64,000 nucleotides of DNA from Methylobacter sp. (GTDB lineage: Bacteria > Pseudomonadota > Gammaproteobacteria > Methylococcales > Methylomonadaceae). The notes beneath the pieces were generated by a model, which was not told the DNA's origin, made no database searches, and saw only the letters and a program-made list of their open reading frames with translations. Positions 39,046-47,542 of the stretch are shown piece by piece (positions within the stretch are counted from its first letter, which is position 1; every line of letters begins with the position of its first letter). Location: contig JAGXGY010000042.1 in assembly GCA_024636505.1 (NCBI GenBank), positions 62,001 through 126,000 on the forward strand, given 5' to 3'. The position numbers were made by a program, and so were the translations under genes.

Positions 39046-39450
39046 CTAGCGCCGCACCATAATGATGCGACCGGTATTACGCCTTAACCTGCCGTCCTTC
39101 TCGGGGAAAACCCAAATCCTCCACATGATGTGCATAGCTTTTTTTATCCGCTTTATAGCGCGGCTTAAACCATGCGCCGTTATTGCCAAAGTCCGGGAAG
39201 ACCGCACTGTGGAAATGATTGAGGTAAAAGGTGAAACCGTGGACGCGAATTCATTCGCGCCCACCTCATTATGACTGCAGATATGACCATGGCCAAACCA
39301 ACACTCAAAGTCAGCATCGGCTTTGTCGGCGATAAAGCGGATACCGTATGCCGGGAACTGAAACGCAATCGAGGCAAAAACGGCTACTTTCCGAAGCAGG
39401 CGCAAATAAAAGCGGATAAGCGACAGGCTGCAAGCTGCATAATCATCACA
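39046..39450 (-). pseudogene. Possible decayed gene containing a hairpin repeat (39240-39266)
   Basis: Coding-like reverse-strand stretches NHFHSAVFPDFGNNGAWFKPRYKADKKSYAHHVEDLGFPREGRQVKA* and FQFPAYGIRFIADKADADFECWFGHGHICSHNE lie on either side of GTGGGCGCGAATGAATTCGCGTCCAC. Confidence 0.35.
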
Positions 39451-42088
39451 ACAGCGCCTTGATCTCCGGCACGCAGGAACCGCAGTTGGTTCCGGCTTTA
39501 AGACAAACACCTACGTCCTGATGGGTTTTGAGTCCTTGTTCCCTGATCGCATTTTGGATGGTCAGTTCCCCGACATTGAAGCAGGCGCAAACGATAGTGC
39601 CGACATCGACGACACCTAAGGGCGGCTTGCCGGTCAATAAGGCCATGCGTTCCGCTTTTTCCAATTCTATTTTTGTAAACAAAGAGAGCAACCAGTTGCG
39701 CTCGGGCAGCGCAGACTCGGCCGCGATAAAAACCACGCTTTCCAGCTGATGGTTGACGATACGCGCGGCCCGGTAATTGCCCCGAGCGGCATCTTGATAT
39801 TCCTGCCACTGGGCAGTTCCGCCGGCGCTGTCGCAGAGGTTCTGTTGCGCCCATGCCTGCCAGTTTTCGGGCAAAGTCATCCCGGCCAGTTCATAGCGGT
39901 AAACCTGTTCGCCTTTCATTTTTACCCAATAGTCCGGATCGCTGATGCTTAACTCGCGCCGGGACAGGATAAAACCTTGCCAGGCAGGTTGATAGGCCTT
40001 GATGCGCACCGGTGTGTGCTTGCTTTCCGGTTGCTTGGAAAGCGGATCGACTACCGCATTGACTAACGCGCCCATGCGTCCGCGACTGGCATATTGTTCG
40101 GTCCAGTGCATCGGCACGAAGAGGCTGCCTTGCTGTTGACTGCCGGTAATTTGTATCCGTGCAATCATAGCGCCCAAAAGACTTTCTATGCTTGCCAGAG
40201 TGTTTGCAACCAAGCCGTAGCGCTCGGCATCAACAGGATGCACTTCCACAAATGACTCGGGCTTGTGCTGATTAAGTTGTGCCGCAATGGCAGTACGGGT
40301 CATGGTATGCCACTGATCACGCAATCGGCCGGTATTTAAAATCAGGGGATAAGTCTGATCCGGCAGATTGACAGGGCGGCGTGGCGTAACCGCAATAAAT
40401 TGGGCTTTGCCCGATTCGGTAAAAAACTGCCCGTCTTCGAAAAACCGGGCTCTGCCCTGCGGATAAGCCTGATTAACCGGCCATTGGGTCGGCTGTAAAC
40501 CATCATAATCATGCCGGGTCATATCCGCAAACGCCGAAATATCAAAGTCACGCAAACCGTTATTTTCAAAACCGGACAACGCGGCGTGTTCGCGAAAAAT
40601 TTCCACCGGACTTTGATAATGAAATGCCTGTTCAAAGCCCATGCGCCGCGCCACTTGGGTGATGATCCACCAATCGGGTTTGGCGCTGCCCGCTGGTTTA
40701 AATAACGCCCGTTGCCGTGAAATGCGCCGCTCGGAATTGGTCACCGTGCCGTCTTTTTCGCTCCAGCCTTGCGCGGGTAACAGCACATGCGCCAGGGCGG
40801 TGGTATCGGTATCTTTGATGCAATCGGATACCGCCACAAACTCGCAACGCTGCAAGGCCAGTTTGACTTTATTCGCATTCGGCAGACTGACCACCGGGTT
40901 GGTACCCATAATCCACACGGCTTTGATGTTGCCGTCGTAGATGGCGTCGAATAAATCCACCGCCGAATAGCCCGGCTTTTGGGCAATGTTTGCCGTATTC
41001 CAGAACCGTGCGACTCGATCTATGTCGTCGGCATTGGAAAAATCCATGTGCGCGGCCAGTTGATGCGACAATCCGCCGACTTCGCGCCCGCCCATCGCAT
41101 TGGGTTGTCCGGTCAGCGAGAATGGCCCGCAACCCGGTTTGCCGATGCTGCCGGTCGCCAAATGGCAGTTGATAATGGCATTGACCTTGTCGGTGCCGGA
41201 TGCCGATTGATTGATGCCCTGGCTGTATAAGCTCATTACTTTTTTATGCCCGGCAAACCAGTCATAAAAACGCTGCAGGTCGTCTTTATCTAAGCCGCAA
41301 AAATCGGCAAGCTGTTCCCTATCGATACCGGCTACATCCAACGCTTCGGCAAAGCCTTCGGTATGGGTTTTTATATAAGCCGAATCCAGCGCGTTTTGTT
41401 CGCTTAAAAAATGCAGCAGGCCGTTAAACAAGGCGGCGTCACTGCCGCTCGCCAGCGCTAAATGCAAATCGGCGATGTCGCAGCTGGCGGTGCGGCGCGG
41501 GTCGATCACTACGATTTTTAACGCCGGATTGGCTTCCTTGGCTGCGCGTATTCGCTGGAAACTGACCGGATGGCACCAGGCGGCATTCGAGCCAATCAGT
41601 ATTATCATCTCGGCCTGTTCAAAATCGTCGTAACAACCCGGCACGGTATCGGAACCGAAGGCGCGTTTATGTCCGGCCACCGAAGACGACATACACAAAC
41701 GGCTGTTGGTATCCATATTGCCGCTGCCGATAAAGCCTTTCATCAGCTTGTTGGCGACGTAATAATCTTCGGTCAACAATTGCCCCGAGCCGTAAATCGC
41801 CACCGCGTCGGCGCCGTATTTTTCGATAGCGCGAATAAAGGAGTCGGCGACCAGATCCAAGGCTTGGGTCCAGCTGGTTTCTCGCCCGTAGACTTGCGGC
41901 TGCAACAGTCGGCCTTTGAGTTCAACCGTCTCGCCGAGTGCCGAACCTTTGGAGCATAGCCGCCCGAAATTGGCCGGATGCGAGGTGTCGCCGCTGATGT
42001 TAAGGCGATGATGCACATCATCGACCTTCGCGCTGATTCCGCAGCCTACGCCGCAATAGGGGCAAGTGGTTTGTATGGTTTTATTCAT
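39446..42088 (-). CDS. nasA: Assimilatory nitrate reductase catalytic subunit
   Basis: TCPYCGVGCGISA Fe-S, molybdopterin domains, C-terminal BFD-like [2Fe-2S] CACFNVGELTI...CGSCVPEIKALL. Confidence 0.95.
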   Translation of the reverse strand: MNKTIQTTCPYCGVGCGISAKVDDVHHRLNISGDTSHPANFGRLCSKGSALGETVELKGRLLQPQVYGRETSWTQALDLVADSFIRAIEKYGADAVAIYGSGQLLTEDYYVANKLMKGFIGSGNMDTNSRLCMSSSVAGHKRAFGSDTVPGCYDDFEQAEMIILIGSNAAWCHPVSFQRIRAAKEANPALKIVVIDPRRTASCDIADLHLALASGSDAALFNGLLHFLSEQNALDSAYIKTHTEGFAEALDVAGIDREQLADFCGLDKDDLQRFYDWFAGHKKVMSLYSQGINQSASGTDKVNAIINCHLATGSIGKPGCGPFSLTGQPNAMGGREVGGLSHQLAAHMDFSNADDIDRVARFWNTANIAQKPGYSAVDLFDAIYDGNIKAVWIMGTNPVVSLPNANKVKLALQRCEFVAVSDCIKDTDTTALAHVLLPAQGWSEKDGTVTNSERRISRQRALFKPAGSAKPDWWIITQVARRMGFEQAFHYQSPVEIFREHAALSGFENNGLRDFDISAFADMTRHDYDGLQPTQWPVNQAYPQGRARFFEDGQFFTESGKAQFIAVTPRRPVNLPDQTYPLILNTGRLRDQWHTMTRTAIAAQLNQHKPESFVEVHPVDAERYGLVANTLASIESLLGAMIARIQITGSQQQGSLFVPMHWTEQYASRGRMGALVNAVVDPLSKQPESKHTPVRIKAYQPAWQGFILSRRELSISDPDYWVKMKGEQVYRYELAGMTLPENWQAWAQQNLCDSAGGTAQWQEYQDAARGNYRAARIVNHQLESVVFIAAESALPERNWLLSLFTKIELEKAERMALLTGKPPLGVVDVGTIVCACFNVGELTIQNAIREQGLKTHQDVGVCLKAGTNCGSCVPEIKALL

Positions 42089-42098
42089 TAAAAATCTC

Positions 42099-42240
42099 GT
42101 AACTGCTCAGCGCCATCAAATACCATGGAACGCAGATGACGCAGATGGATAGGATGAACACAGATACTTCAGAAAAATCTTACACATCATCATAATTATC
42201 AGCGTCATCTGCGTTCTGTTTTTGGCGGCTCAGTAGTCAC
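42099..42240. repeat. MITE-like dispersed repeat, copy C
   Basis: GTAACTGCTCAG...ATGGAACGCAGATGACGCAGATGG...ATCAGCGTCATCTGCGTTCTGTTTTTGGCGGCTCAGTAGTCAC. Confidence 0.85.
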
Positions 42241-43461
42241 AAAATCTCGCGCATAAGCTTTACCGAAAATCAGCATATCTCTTATGTCGGAAATATTGTC
42301 TTCCTGCTCCAGCAATTGCTGGTACCACCCGCCGTCTGCGGTGTCACCATACAGCACCACACCGATCAGCTTGTCGGCCTTAATGACCAGTTTCTTGTAA
42401 ATGCCTATAGCAGGATCGGTAAAACAGAGGCTTTCAGACTGTTCATTATCTTGAAAATCGCCAACCGAAAACAGGTTGATGCCGGTCACTTTGAGCTTGG
42501 TCGCGGTCGGTAAGGTAATATATTCGGCCACGCCATGCGCACTGAGATGATTGGCGCAGACTTTGGCCTGCTCAAACAGCGGGGCGACCAGGCCGAAAGT
42601 AGCGCCGCGATGCTGAATGCATTCGCCGACCGCGTAAATGCTGGGATCGTAGCTTTGCAAGGTATCGTTAACGACGATGCCGCGCTCGCAATAAATCCCC
42701 GCTTCTTGCGCCAGCGTCATGTTGGGGCGTACGCCGATGGCCATAATGAACAGGTCGCATTCGAGTTGGCTGCCATCGTCAAAACAAACAGAAGTAATAT
42801 GCCCATGTTTATCGCCGGACAATGCTTTAAGCTTGGCGGCCATCTTAAATTTCAGGCCGCGCTGTTCCAGTTCCGTTTGCAGCATTTTCGCGGCAGGTCT
42901 GTCCATCTGCCGGTTCAGCAAGATTTCATGGTTATGGATCACGGTCACATCCATGCCTCTTGAAACCAGCCCGTTGGCGGCTTCCAGACCTAACAGCCCA
43001 CCGCCCAAGACCACGGCTTTTTTATGACTACGGCTATAGCTAAGCATTTTATTCACATCGACTATGTCCCGAAAGCTGATCACGCCCTCCAGGTCATTGC
43101 CGGGAATTTTCGGTATAACGGCTTTGGAACCGGTAGCGATTAACAGCCGGTCATAGCTTGCAACTGTGCCGTCTTGCGCATAGACTTTTTTGTTTTTTCG
43201 GTCTATACGCGTCGCGGCTTTGGCTTCGCCCGCATACAGCGTTATGCCGTTGTCGAAGTACCACTGACGGTTATTGATCACAATATCCTCAATGGTTTTC
43301 TCGCCGCACAGCACCGAGGACAGCATGATGCGGTTGTAGTTGCCGTAAGGCTCGGCACCGAACACGGTGATGGCGTATTTATCCGGCGCGGCGCTTAGCA
43401 GTTCTTCTACGGTACGCATACCCGCCATGCCGTTGCCGATCACGACCAAGCGTTGTTTCAT
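42205..43461 (-). CDS. NAD(P)H/FAD-dependent reductase, likely electron donor to NasA
   Basis: LVVIGNGMAGMRTVEELL...VVLGGGLLGLEAANGL. Start MKQRLVVIG at 43461 (GGAACG upstream) fits the predicted sigma-54 TSS better than 43494. Confidence 0.88.
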   Translation of the reverse strand: MKQRLVVIGNGMAGMRTVEELLSAAPDKYAITVFGAEPYGNYNRIMLSSVLCGEKTIEDIVINNRQWYFDNGITLYAGEAKAATRIDRKNKKVYAQDGTVASYDRLLIATGSKAVIPKIPGNDLEGVISFRDIVDVNKMLSYSRSHKKAVVLGGGLLGLEAANGLVSRGMDVTVIHNHEILLNRQMDRPAAKMLQTELEQRGLKFKMAAKLKALSGDKHGHITSVCFDDGSQLECDLFIMAIGVRPNMTLAQEAGIYCERGIVVNDTLQSYDPSIYAVGECIQHRGATFGLVAPLFEQAKVCANHLSAHGVAEYITLPTATKLKVTGINLFSVGDFQDNEQSESLCFTDPAIGIYKKLVIKADKLIGVVLYGDTADGGWYQQLLEQEDNISDIRDMLIFGKAYARDFVTTEPPKTERR

Positions 43462-43503
43462 CGGGCGTTCCTTATGATTGAATGCTATGTTCAATATTCC
43501 TAA

Positions 43504-43517
43504 GCAATCTGTATGCC
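43504..43517 (-). promoter_or_regulatory. Sigma-54 promoter for the nas reductase/nasA genes
   Basis: Reverse strand ACGGCATACAGATTGCTTA (GG-N10-GC). Confidence 0.75.
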
Positions 43518-43570
43518 GTACACCGACTTGGGTGTTTTCCTGAAGCTAAATCCTAAAAATACAAATTTTA

Positions 43571-43619
43571 TGCGCTAAAATGGTGCGTAACTAAATGGCC
43601 GATGCACTTAACCGGGCAA
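43571..43619. promoter_or_regulatory. Tandem NtrC-like sites between divergent nas and ntrBC
   Basis: TGCGCTAAAATGGTGCG (43571-43587; 15/17 identical to TGCACTAAAATGGTGCA) and TGCACTTAACCGGGCAA (43603-43619), starts 32 bp apart. Confidence 0.75.
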
Positions 43620-43684
43620 TAACAGTGCTCGGCGAAAGAGAAAACCTTTCGCCTTTCGCCTTTCGTCTTTTCTCTGCCTTTGTC

Positions 43685-43698
43685 GGCCTACAAATTGC
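43685..43698 (+). promoter_or_regulatory. Possible sigma-54 promoter for ntrBC
   Basis: TCGGCCTACAAATTGCTAT (GG-N10-GC). Confidence 0.5.
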
Positions 43699-43743
43699 TA
43701 TGAAAACAATAACGCTCTTACTTTAAACACTCTTAAGCAAGCC

Positions 43744-44805
43744 ATGCATAAACGTATATTGGATCACCTTAATACCGCCATCTTGTTATTTGATCGCGCC
43801 CTAACGCTCACTTACATCAATTCTGCCGGTGAAATCTTGCTTGCCGACAGTTCGCGCCACTTGGTAGGCCTCGGCGCTTATGAGTTATTCAAGTCTTCCG
43901 ATCCCGCATTGCTGGTGAATTTGCAGCAATGCCTGACCATGGCGGAACCGCTGATGGACCGCGAGCTTATTCTGGATCGCATGACCCACAGCCTCACCAT
44001 TAATTTGAGCTTAACGCCGATATTAAAAAATGAGCGGGTCAACGAGATTCTGGTCGAATTGCAACAAGTGGATAATCATCTGCGCATATCCAAGGAGGAG
44101 CGCTTATTAAGCCAACAGAATACCGCCAGATTACTGGTCAGAGGTCTGGCGCATGAGATCAAGAACCCGTTGGGAGGCGTGCGCGGCGCCGCGCAATTGC
44201 TGGATCTGGAGTTACACGACCCGGAACTCAAGGAATACACCCAAATTATCATCGCCGAATCCGACCGCCTGCAAGGCTTAATGGATAAAATGCTGGGCCC
44301 CAACAAACTGCCCAATAAAAAGGCCATCAATATTCACGAAGTGCTGGAGCGGGTCAGACAGTTAGTTCAAGCAGAAGGAAGCTCCAGTCTCACCGTTAAA
44401 TCCGACTATGATCCCAGTATTCCCGAGATCCTGGCCGATAAAGACCAACTGATCCAGGCTATTTTAAATATCGCCAGAAACGCCGTTCAGGCGCTGAACG
44501 GCGAAGGCGACATTAGCATTAGAACCCGGATTCACCGGCAAGTCACTATCGGCCGCAAGCGCTATAAACTGGCGGTCAAATGCGACATTATCGATAACGG
44601 GCCGGGCATCGACGCCGATATGATGAATCAGATTTTTTACCCGATGATTACCGGACGCGCCGACGGCACCGGACTGGGGTTATCCATCGCCCAAGCCTTG
44701 ATTAATCAGCATAACGGTTTAATTGAATGCAATAGCGAACCCGGAAACACGGTGTTTTCAATCTTCTTACCGATTATTACCCAAGGGGAATCAGAAAATG
44801 ACTAA
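43744..44805 (+). CDS. ntrB: Nitrogen regulation sensor kinase NtrB (GlnL)
   Basis: PAS domain, GLAHEIKNPLGGVRGAAQLL H-box, DNGPGIDADMMNQIFYPMITGRADGTGLGLSIAQ. Confidence 0.94.
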   Translation: MHKRILDHLNTAILLFDRALTLTYINSAGEILLADSSRHLVGLGAYELFKSSDPALLVNLQQCLTMAEPLMDRELILDRMTHSLTINLSLTPILKNERVNEILVELQQVDNHLRISKEERLLSQQNTARLLVRGLAHEIKNPLGGVRGAAQLLDLELHDPELKEYTQIIIAESDRLQGLMDKMLGPNKLPNKKAINIHEVLERVRQLVQAEGSSSLTVKSDYDPSIPEILADKDQLIQAILNIARNAVQALNGEGDISIRTRIHRQVTIGRKRYKLAVKCDIIDNGPGIDADMMNQIFYPMITGRADGTGLGLSIAQALINQHNGLIECNSEPGNTVFSIFLPIITQGESEND

Positions 44806-46207
44806 AGCCGAAACTGTCTGGATCATCGATGACGACAAATCGATACGCTGGGTGGTAGAAAAAGCCCTGCAAAAAGCGGACATCATCACCCGTAGTTTTT
44901 CCGGTGCGACCGAGTTGCTGAGCGCCTTGCAAAACTATCAACCCGATGCGCTGATTACCGATATTCGTATGCCCGGCATGGACGGACTGGAGCTTTTGGA
45001 CAAGATTCAACTGAGTCACCCGAATCTGCCGGTTATTGTGATGACCGCGCATTCCGACCTGGAAAGCGCGGTGTCGGCATTTCATGGCGGTGCGTTTGAA
45101 TACCTACCCAAGCCTTTCGATATTAAGGAAGTCGTCGATCTCGCCCATAGAGCCTGTATTCATAGCCGACAACAGCAAATCCCGGATTCCCTGAGCTATG
45201 CCGCAGAAGAATCCATGCCGGAAATCATCGGCGAAGCGCCGTCCATGCAGGAGGTATTCCGCGCTATCGGCAGACTGGCCAGATCGCATATCACCGTACT
45301 GATCAACGGCGAATCGGGAACCGGCAAGGAACTGGTCGCCAAGGCCCTGCATCGCCACAGCCCCAGAGCAGGCAATCCGTTTATTGCGCTGAATATGGCC
45401 GCCATCCCCAAAGACCTGATGGAATCGGAACTGTTCGGTCATGAAAAAGGGGCTTTCACCGGCGCGCAATCACGCCGCGCCGGACGTTTTGAGCAGGCCG
45501 ATCGCGGCACCTTGTTTCTTGATGAAATCGGCGATATGCCTGCCGAACTGCAAACCCGTTTATTGCGGGTGCTGGCAGACGGCGAGTTCTACCCGGTCGG
45601 GTCATATGCATCGGTTAAAGTCGATGTGCGTATTATTGCTGCCACCCACCAGAACCTTGAAACACTGGTAGAACAAGGCCGTTTTAGAGAAGATTTATTC
45701 CACCGCCTCAATGTAATCCGCATCCACATCCCGCCGTTGCGAGAGCGACAACAGGACATCCCCTTGCTGCTGCGCTACTTTTTACATCAGGCGGCGCTTG
45801 AGCTGAATACCGAGATCAAGGTGTTAAAACCGGATGCGGAGGCTTTTTTAAGCACCTTGGACTGGCCGGGCAATGTCAGGCAACTGGAGAACAGTTGTCG
45901 CTGGCTGACGGTGATGGCCTCGGGCCGGGAAATTCATCTGCACGACCTGCCGCCCGAATTGCTAGCTACGCCGGCAGAAAGAAATGCTGCCGAAAACGGC
46001 TGGGAAACCTTGCTCAGAAACTGGATAGACCAACAGTTATTGTGCGGAAACAAGACTGAAATCGCCAAAAAAATCATCCCTGCCGTTGAAACCATTCTGA
46101 TTGAAGCGGCATTAAACTTTACCCATGGAAAACGCCATGAAGCGGCTGTTTTACTGGGTTACGGCCGGAATACATTGACTCGGAAAATCCAGGAACTGGG
46201 GATATAA
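44798..46207 (+). CDS. ntrC: Nitrogen regulation response regulator NtrC (GlnG)
   Basis: [18 protein letters not shown] receiver, GAFTGA AAA+, FIS HTH. Start MTKAETVW at 44798 overlaps the end of ntrB. Confidence 0.95.
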   Translation: MTKAETVWIIDDDKSIRWVVEKALQKADIITRSFSGATELLSALQNYQPDALITDIRMPGMDGLELLDKIQLSHPNLPVIVMTAHSDLESAVSAFHGGAFEYLPKPFDIKEVVDLAHRACIHSRQQQIPDSLSYAAEESMPEIIGEAPSMQEVFRAIGRLARSHITVLINGESGTGKELVAKALHRHSPRAGNPFIALNMAAIPKDLMESELFGHEKGAFTGAQSRRAGRFEQADRGTLFLDEIGDMPAELQTRLLRVLADGEFYPVGSYASVKVDVRIIAATHQNLETLVEQGRFREDLFHRLNVIRIHIPPLRERQQDIPLLLRYFLHQAALELNTEIKVLKPDAEAFLSTLDWPGNVRQLENSCRWLTVMASGREIHLHDLPPELLATPAERNAAENGWETLLRNWIDQQLLCGNKTEIAKKIIPAVETILIEAALNFTHGKRHEAAVLLGYGRNTLTRKIQELGI

Positions 46208-46442
46208 CTGCAAAAGCAATAAGGAAACATCCCGTTGGGATGAAGCCAACGATTGTGGGAAGGGGTCTGCATCCCCTCCCCAATCCGCGCCCGACAAAGC
46301 AACATCGCTTCGCTCGCTCCTTTCGGCCTAAAAGCCGAGGTTTAAACCAATTAAGTTAAGGGCTTGGCATGAGCTGAGCAGGAATAAATTGTGTCGATAG
46401 CCATGCTTTCGCAGAGGGAAAAATAATAACCCACTAAGACAC

Positions 46443-46488
46443 TGCGACAATATGTCACATTCCCATGTTTATTATTTATCGCTAATAT
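46443..46488 (+). promoter_or_regulatory. Palindrome (TGCGACAATATGTCACA) plus sigma-70-like promoter TTCCCA-N17-TAATAT, unit 1
   Basis: Same architecture 201 bp downstream. Confidence 0.65.
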
Positions 46489-46494
46489 AGGTTC

Positions 46495-46577
46495 AACTCT
46501 TGAAATGTAAATTTCCTCCTCGGAATTCAGAGCTTTATATCCTTCTCTAATGCGGCCTAATCAGCCGCATTTTTTTT
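46495..46577 (+). ncRNA. Putative small RNA 1 of a tandem pair
   Basis: ACTCTTGAAATGTAAATTTCCTCCTCGGAATTCAGAGCTTTATATCCTTCTCTAATGCGGCCTAATCAGCCGCATTTTTTTT; CTCT...AGAG stem and terminator hairpin with 8 T. Confidence 0.65.
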
Positions 46578-46643
46578 GCCCGGAAGCTTGGCTGCTGTTA
46601 GTTAAATCGACGTTGGATCTCATAACCCTGCGACGTTCTGACA

Positions 46644-46689
46644 CGCGGCAATTTGCCACATTCCATTGCCCGGCATTTGTCAATAAAAT
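46644..46689 (+). promoter_or_regulatory. Palindrome (CGCGGCAATTTGCCACA) plus sigma-70-like promoter TTCCAT-N17-TAAAAT, unit 2
   Basis: Homologous to unit 1. Confidence 0.65.
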
Positions 46690-46695
46690 ACATAC

Positions 46696-46775
46696 AACTC
46701 TTGAGATGCAAACTTCCTAGGAATTCAGAGTGCTATATCCTTCTCTAATGCGGCCTAATCGGCCGCATTTTTTTT
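46696..46775 (+). ncRNA. Putative small RNA 2 of a tandem pair
   Basis: ACTCTTGAGATGCAAACTTCCTAGGAATTCAGAGTGCTATATCCTTCTCTAATGCGGCCTAATCGGCCGCATTTTTTTT. Confidence 0.65.
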
Positions 46776-46865
46776 GCCTACCGGAATGCGAGCGGAAGCT
46801 TTGACGATATGTCAGCCAAATATGTAAACAAGGCGTGTCATAACGCGTTGCTTAGCCAGGAAAAA

Positions 46866-47213
46866 CTAGCCTGCCTTAAAACCGACAAAAAAGCCGCCAG
46901 CCCCGCTGACACCCTTACTGGTAATTCGGGTCAATCTATCCACTAAAAATCCGCCGGAGTTTTTTGCAACTTCGGTCGCGGCACTGGCGACATGCTGCAG
47001 TTTTTGATCGGTTATATCGATAACATCATAATATTCCGCGATAAATAACAGCACCATTATTGCGCCTCCCAGAAACAATGCTATGCGCAACATTTTTTTG
47101 GCAAAATAACCGACTGCCAGTCCGATAATAAAGGGCGCTCCGACATTACCCACTAAAAAAGCCGAGGAAAAAATGTCGCTAGAAGACGCCGCTTCGACGG
47201 GATGGGTGTTCAT
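46866..47213 (-). CDS. FUN14-like small membrane protein
   Basis: FIIGLAVGYFAKKMLRIALFLGG...GGFFVGFKAG; likely start MNTHPVEAA at 47213. Confidence 0.7.
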   Translation of the reverse strand: MNTHPVEAASSSDIFSSAFLVGNVGAPFIIGLAVGYFAKKMLRIALFLGGAIMVLLFIAEYYDVIDITDQKLQHVASAATEVAKNSGGFLVDRLTRITSKGVSGAGGFFVGFKAG

Positions 47214-47542
47214 AGTTCTGAATTTCCTCTGTTGCGATTGTTGAAATGACACCCGGAATTGATGAGTACAAAACCCCATGGCTACAAGTCGTTTAGCCAA
47301 TCATTAGGTTCTTAAGCCTGCTTGAGTTGTTACCGGCCAACAAAAAACATTTTACCACCGAATTTAATCACATCAGAAAACAACACTATACTGGCAATAT
47401 ATAAACTAACATGGCCTGCTGAATATCAAAAACAAGCGTTCATTAACAATGTTATCGGCTTCAATTGATAGATTAAGGGTACAATATTTTTCAATTACCA
47501 CCACAAAATACCTGCCAAATCTTTAGGTTGGACGAGAGCATT

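Noticed and set aside
46443-46459. Reading the palindrome as a Fur, CRP, FNR or NtrC box
   Set aside because: Arm sequences and spacing do not fit any of these consensuses well enough; left as an unknown operator.
46495-46775. Interpreting the tandem units as RsmY/RsmZ-type sRNAs
   Set aside because: They lack the multiple GGA hairpin loops expected for CsrA/RsmA sequestration.
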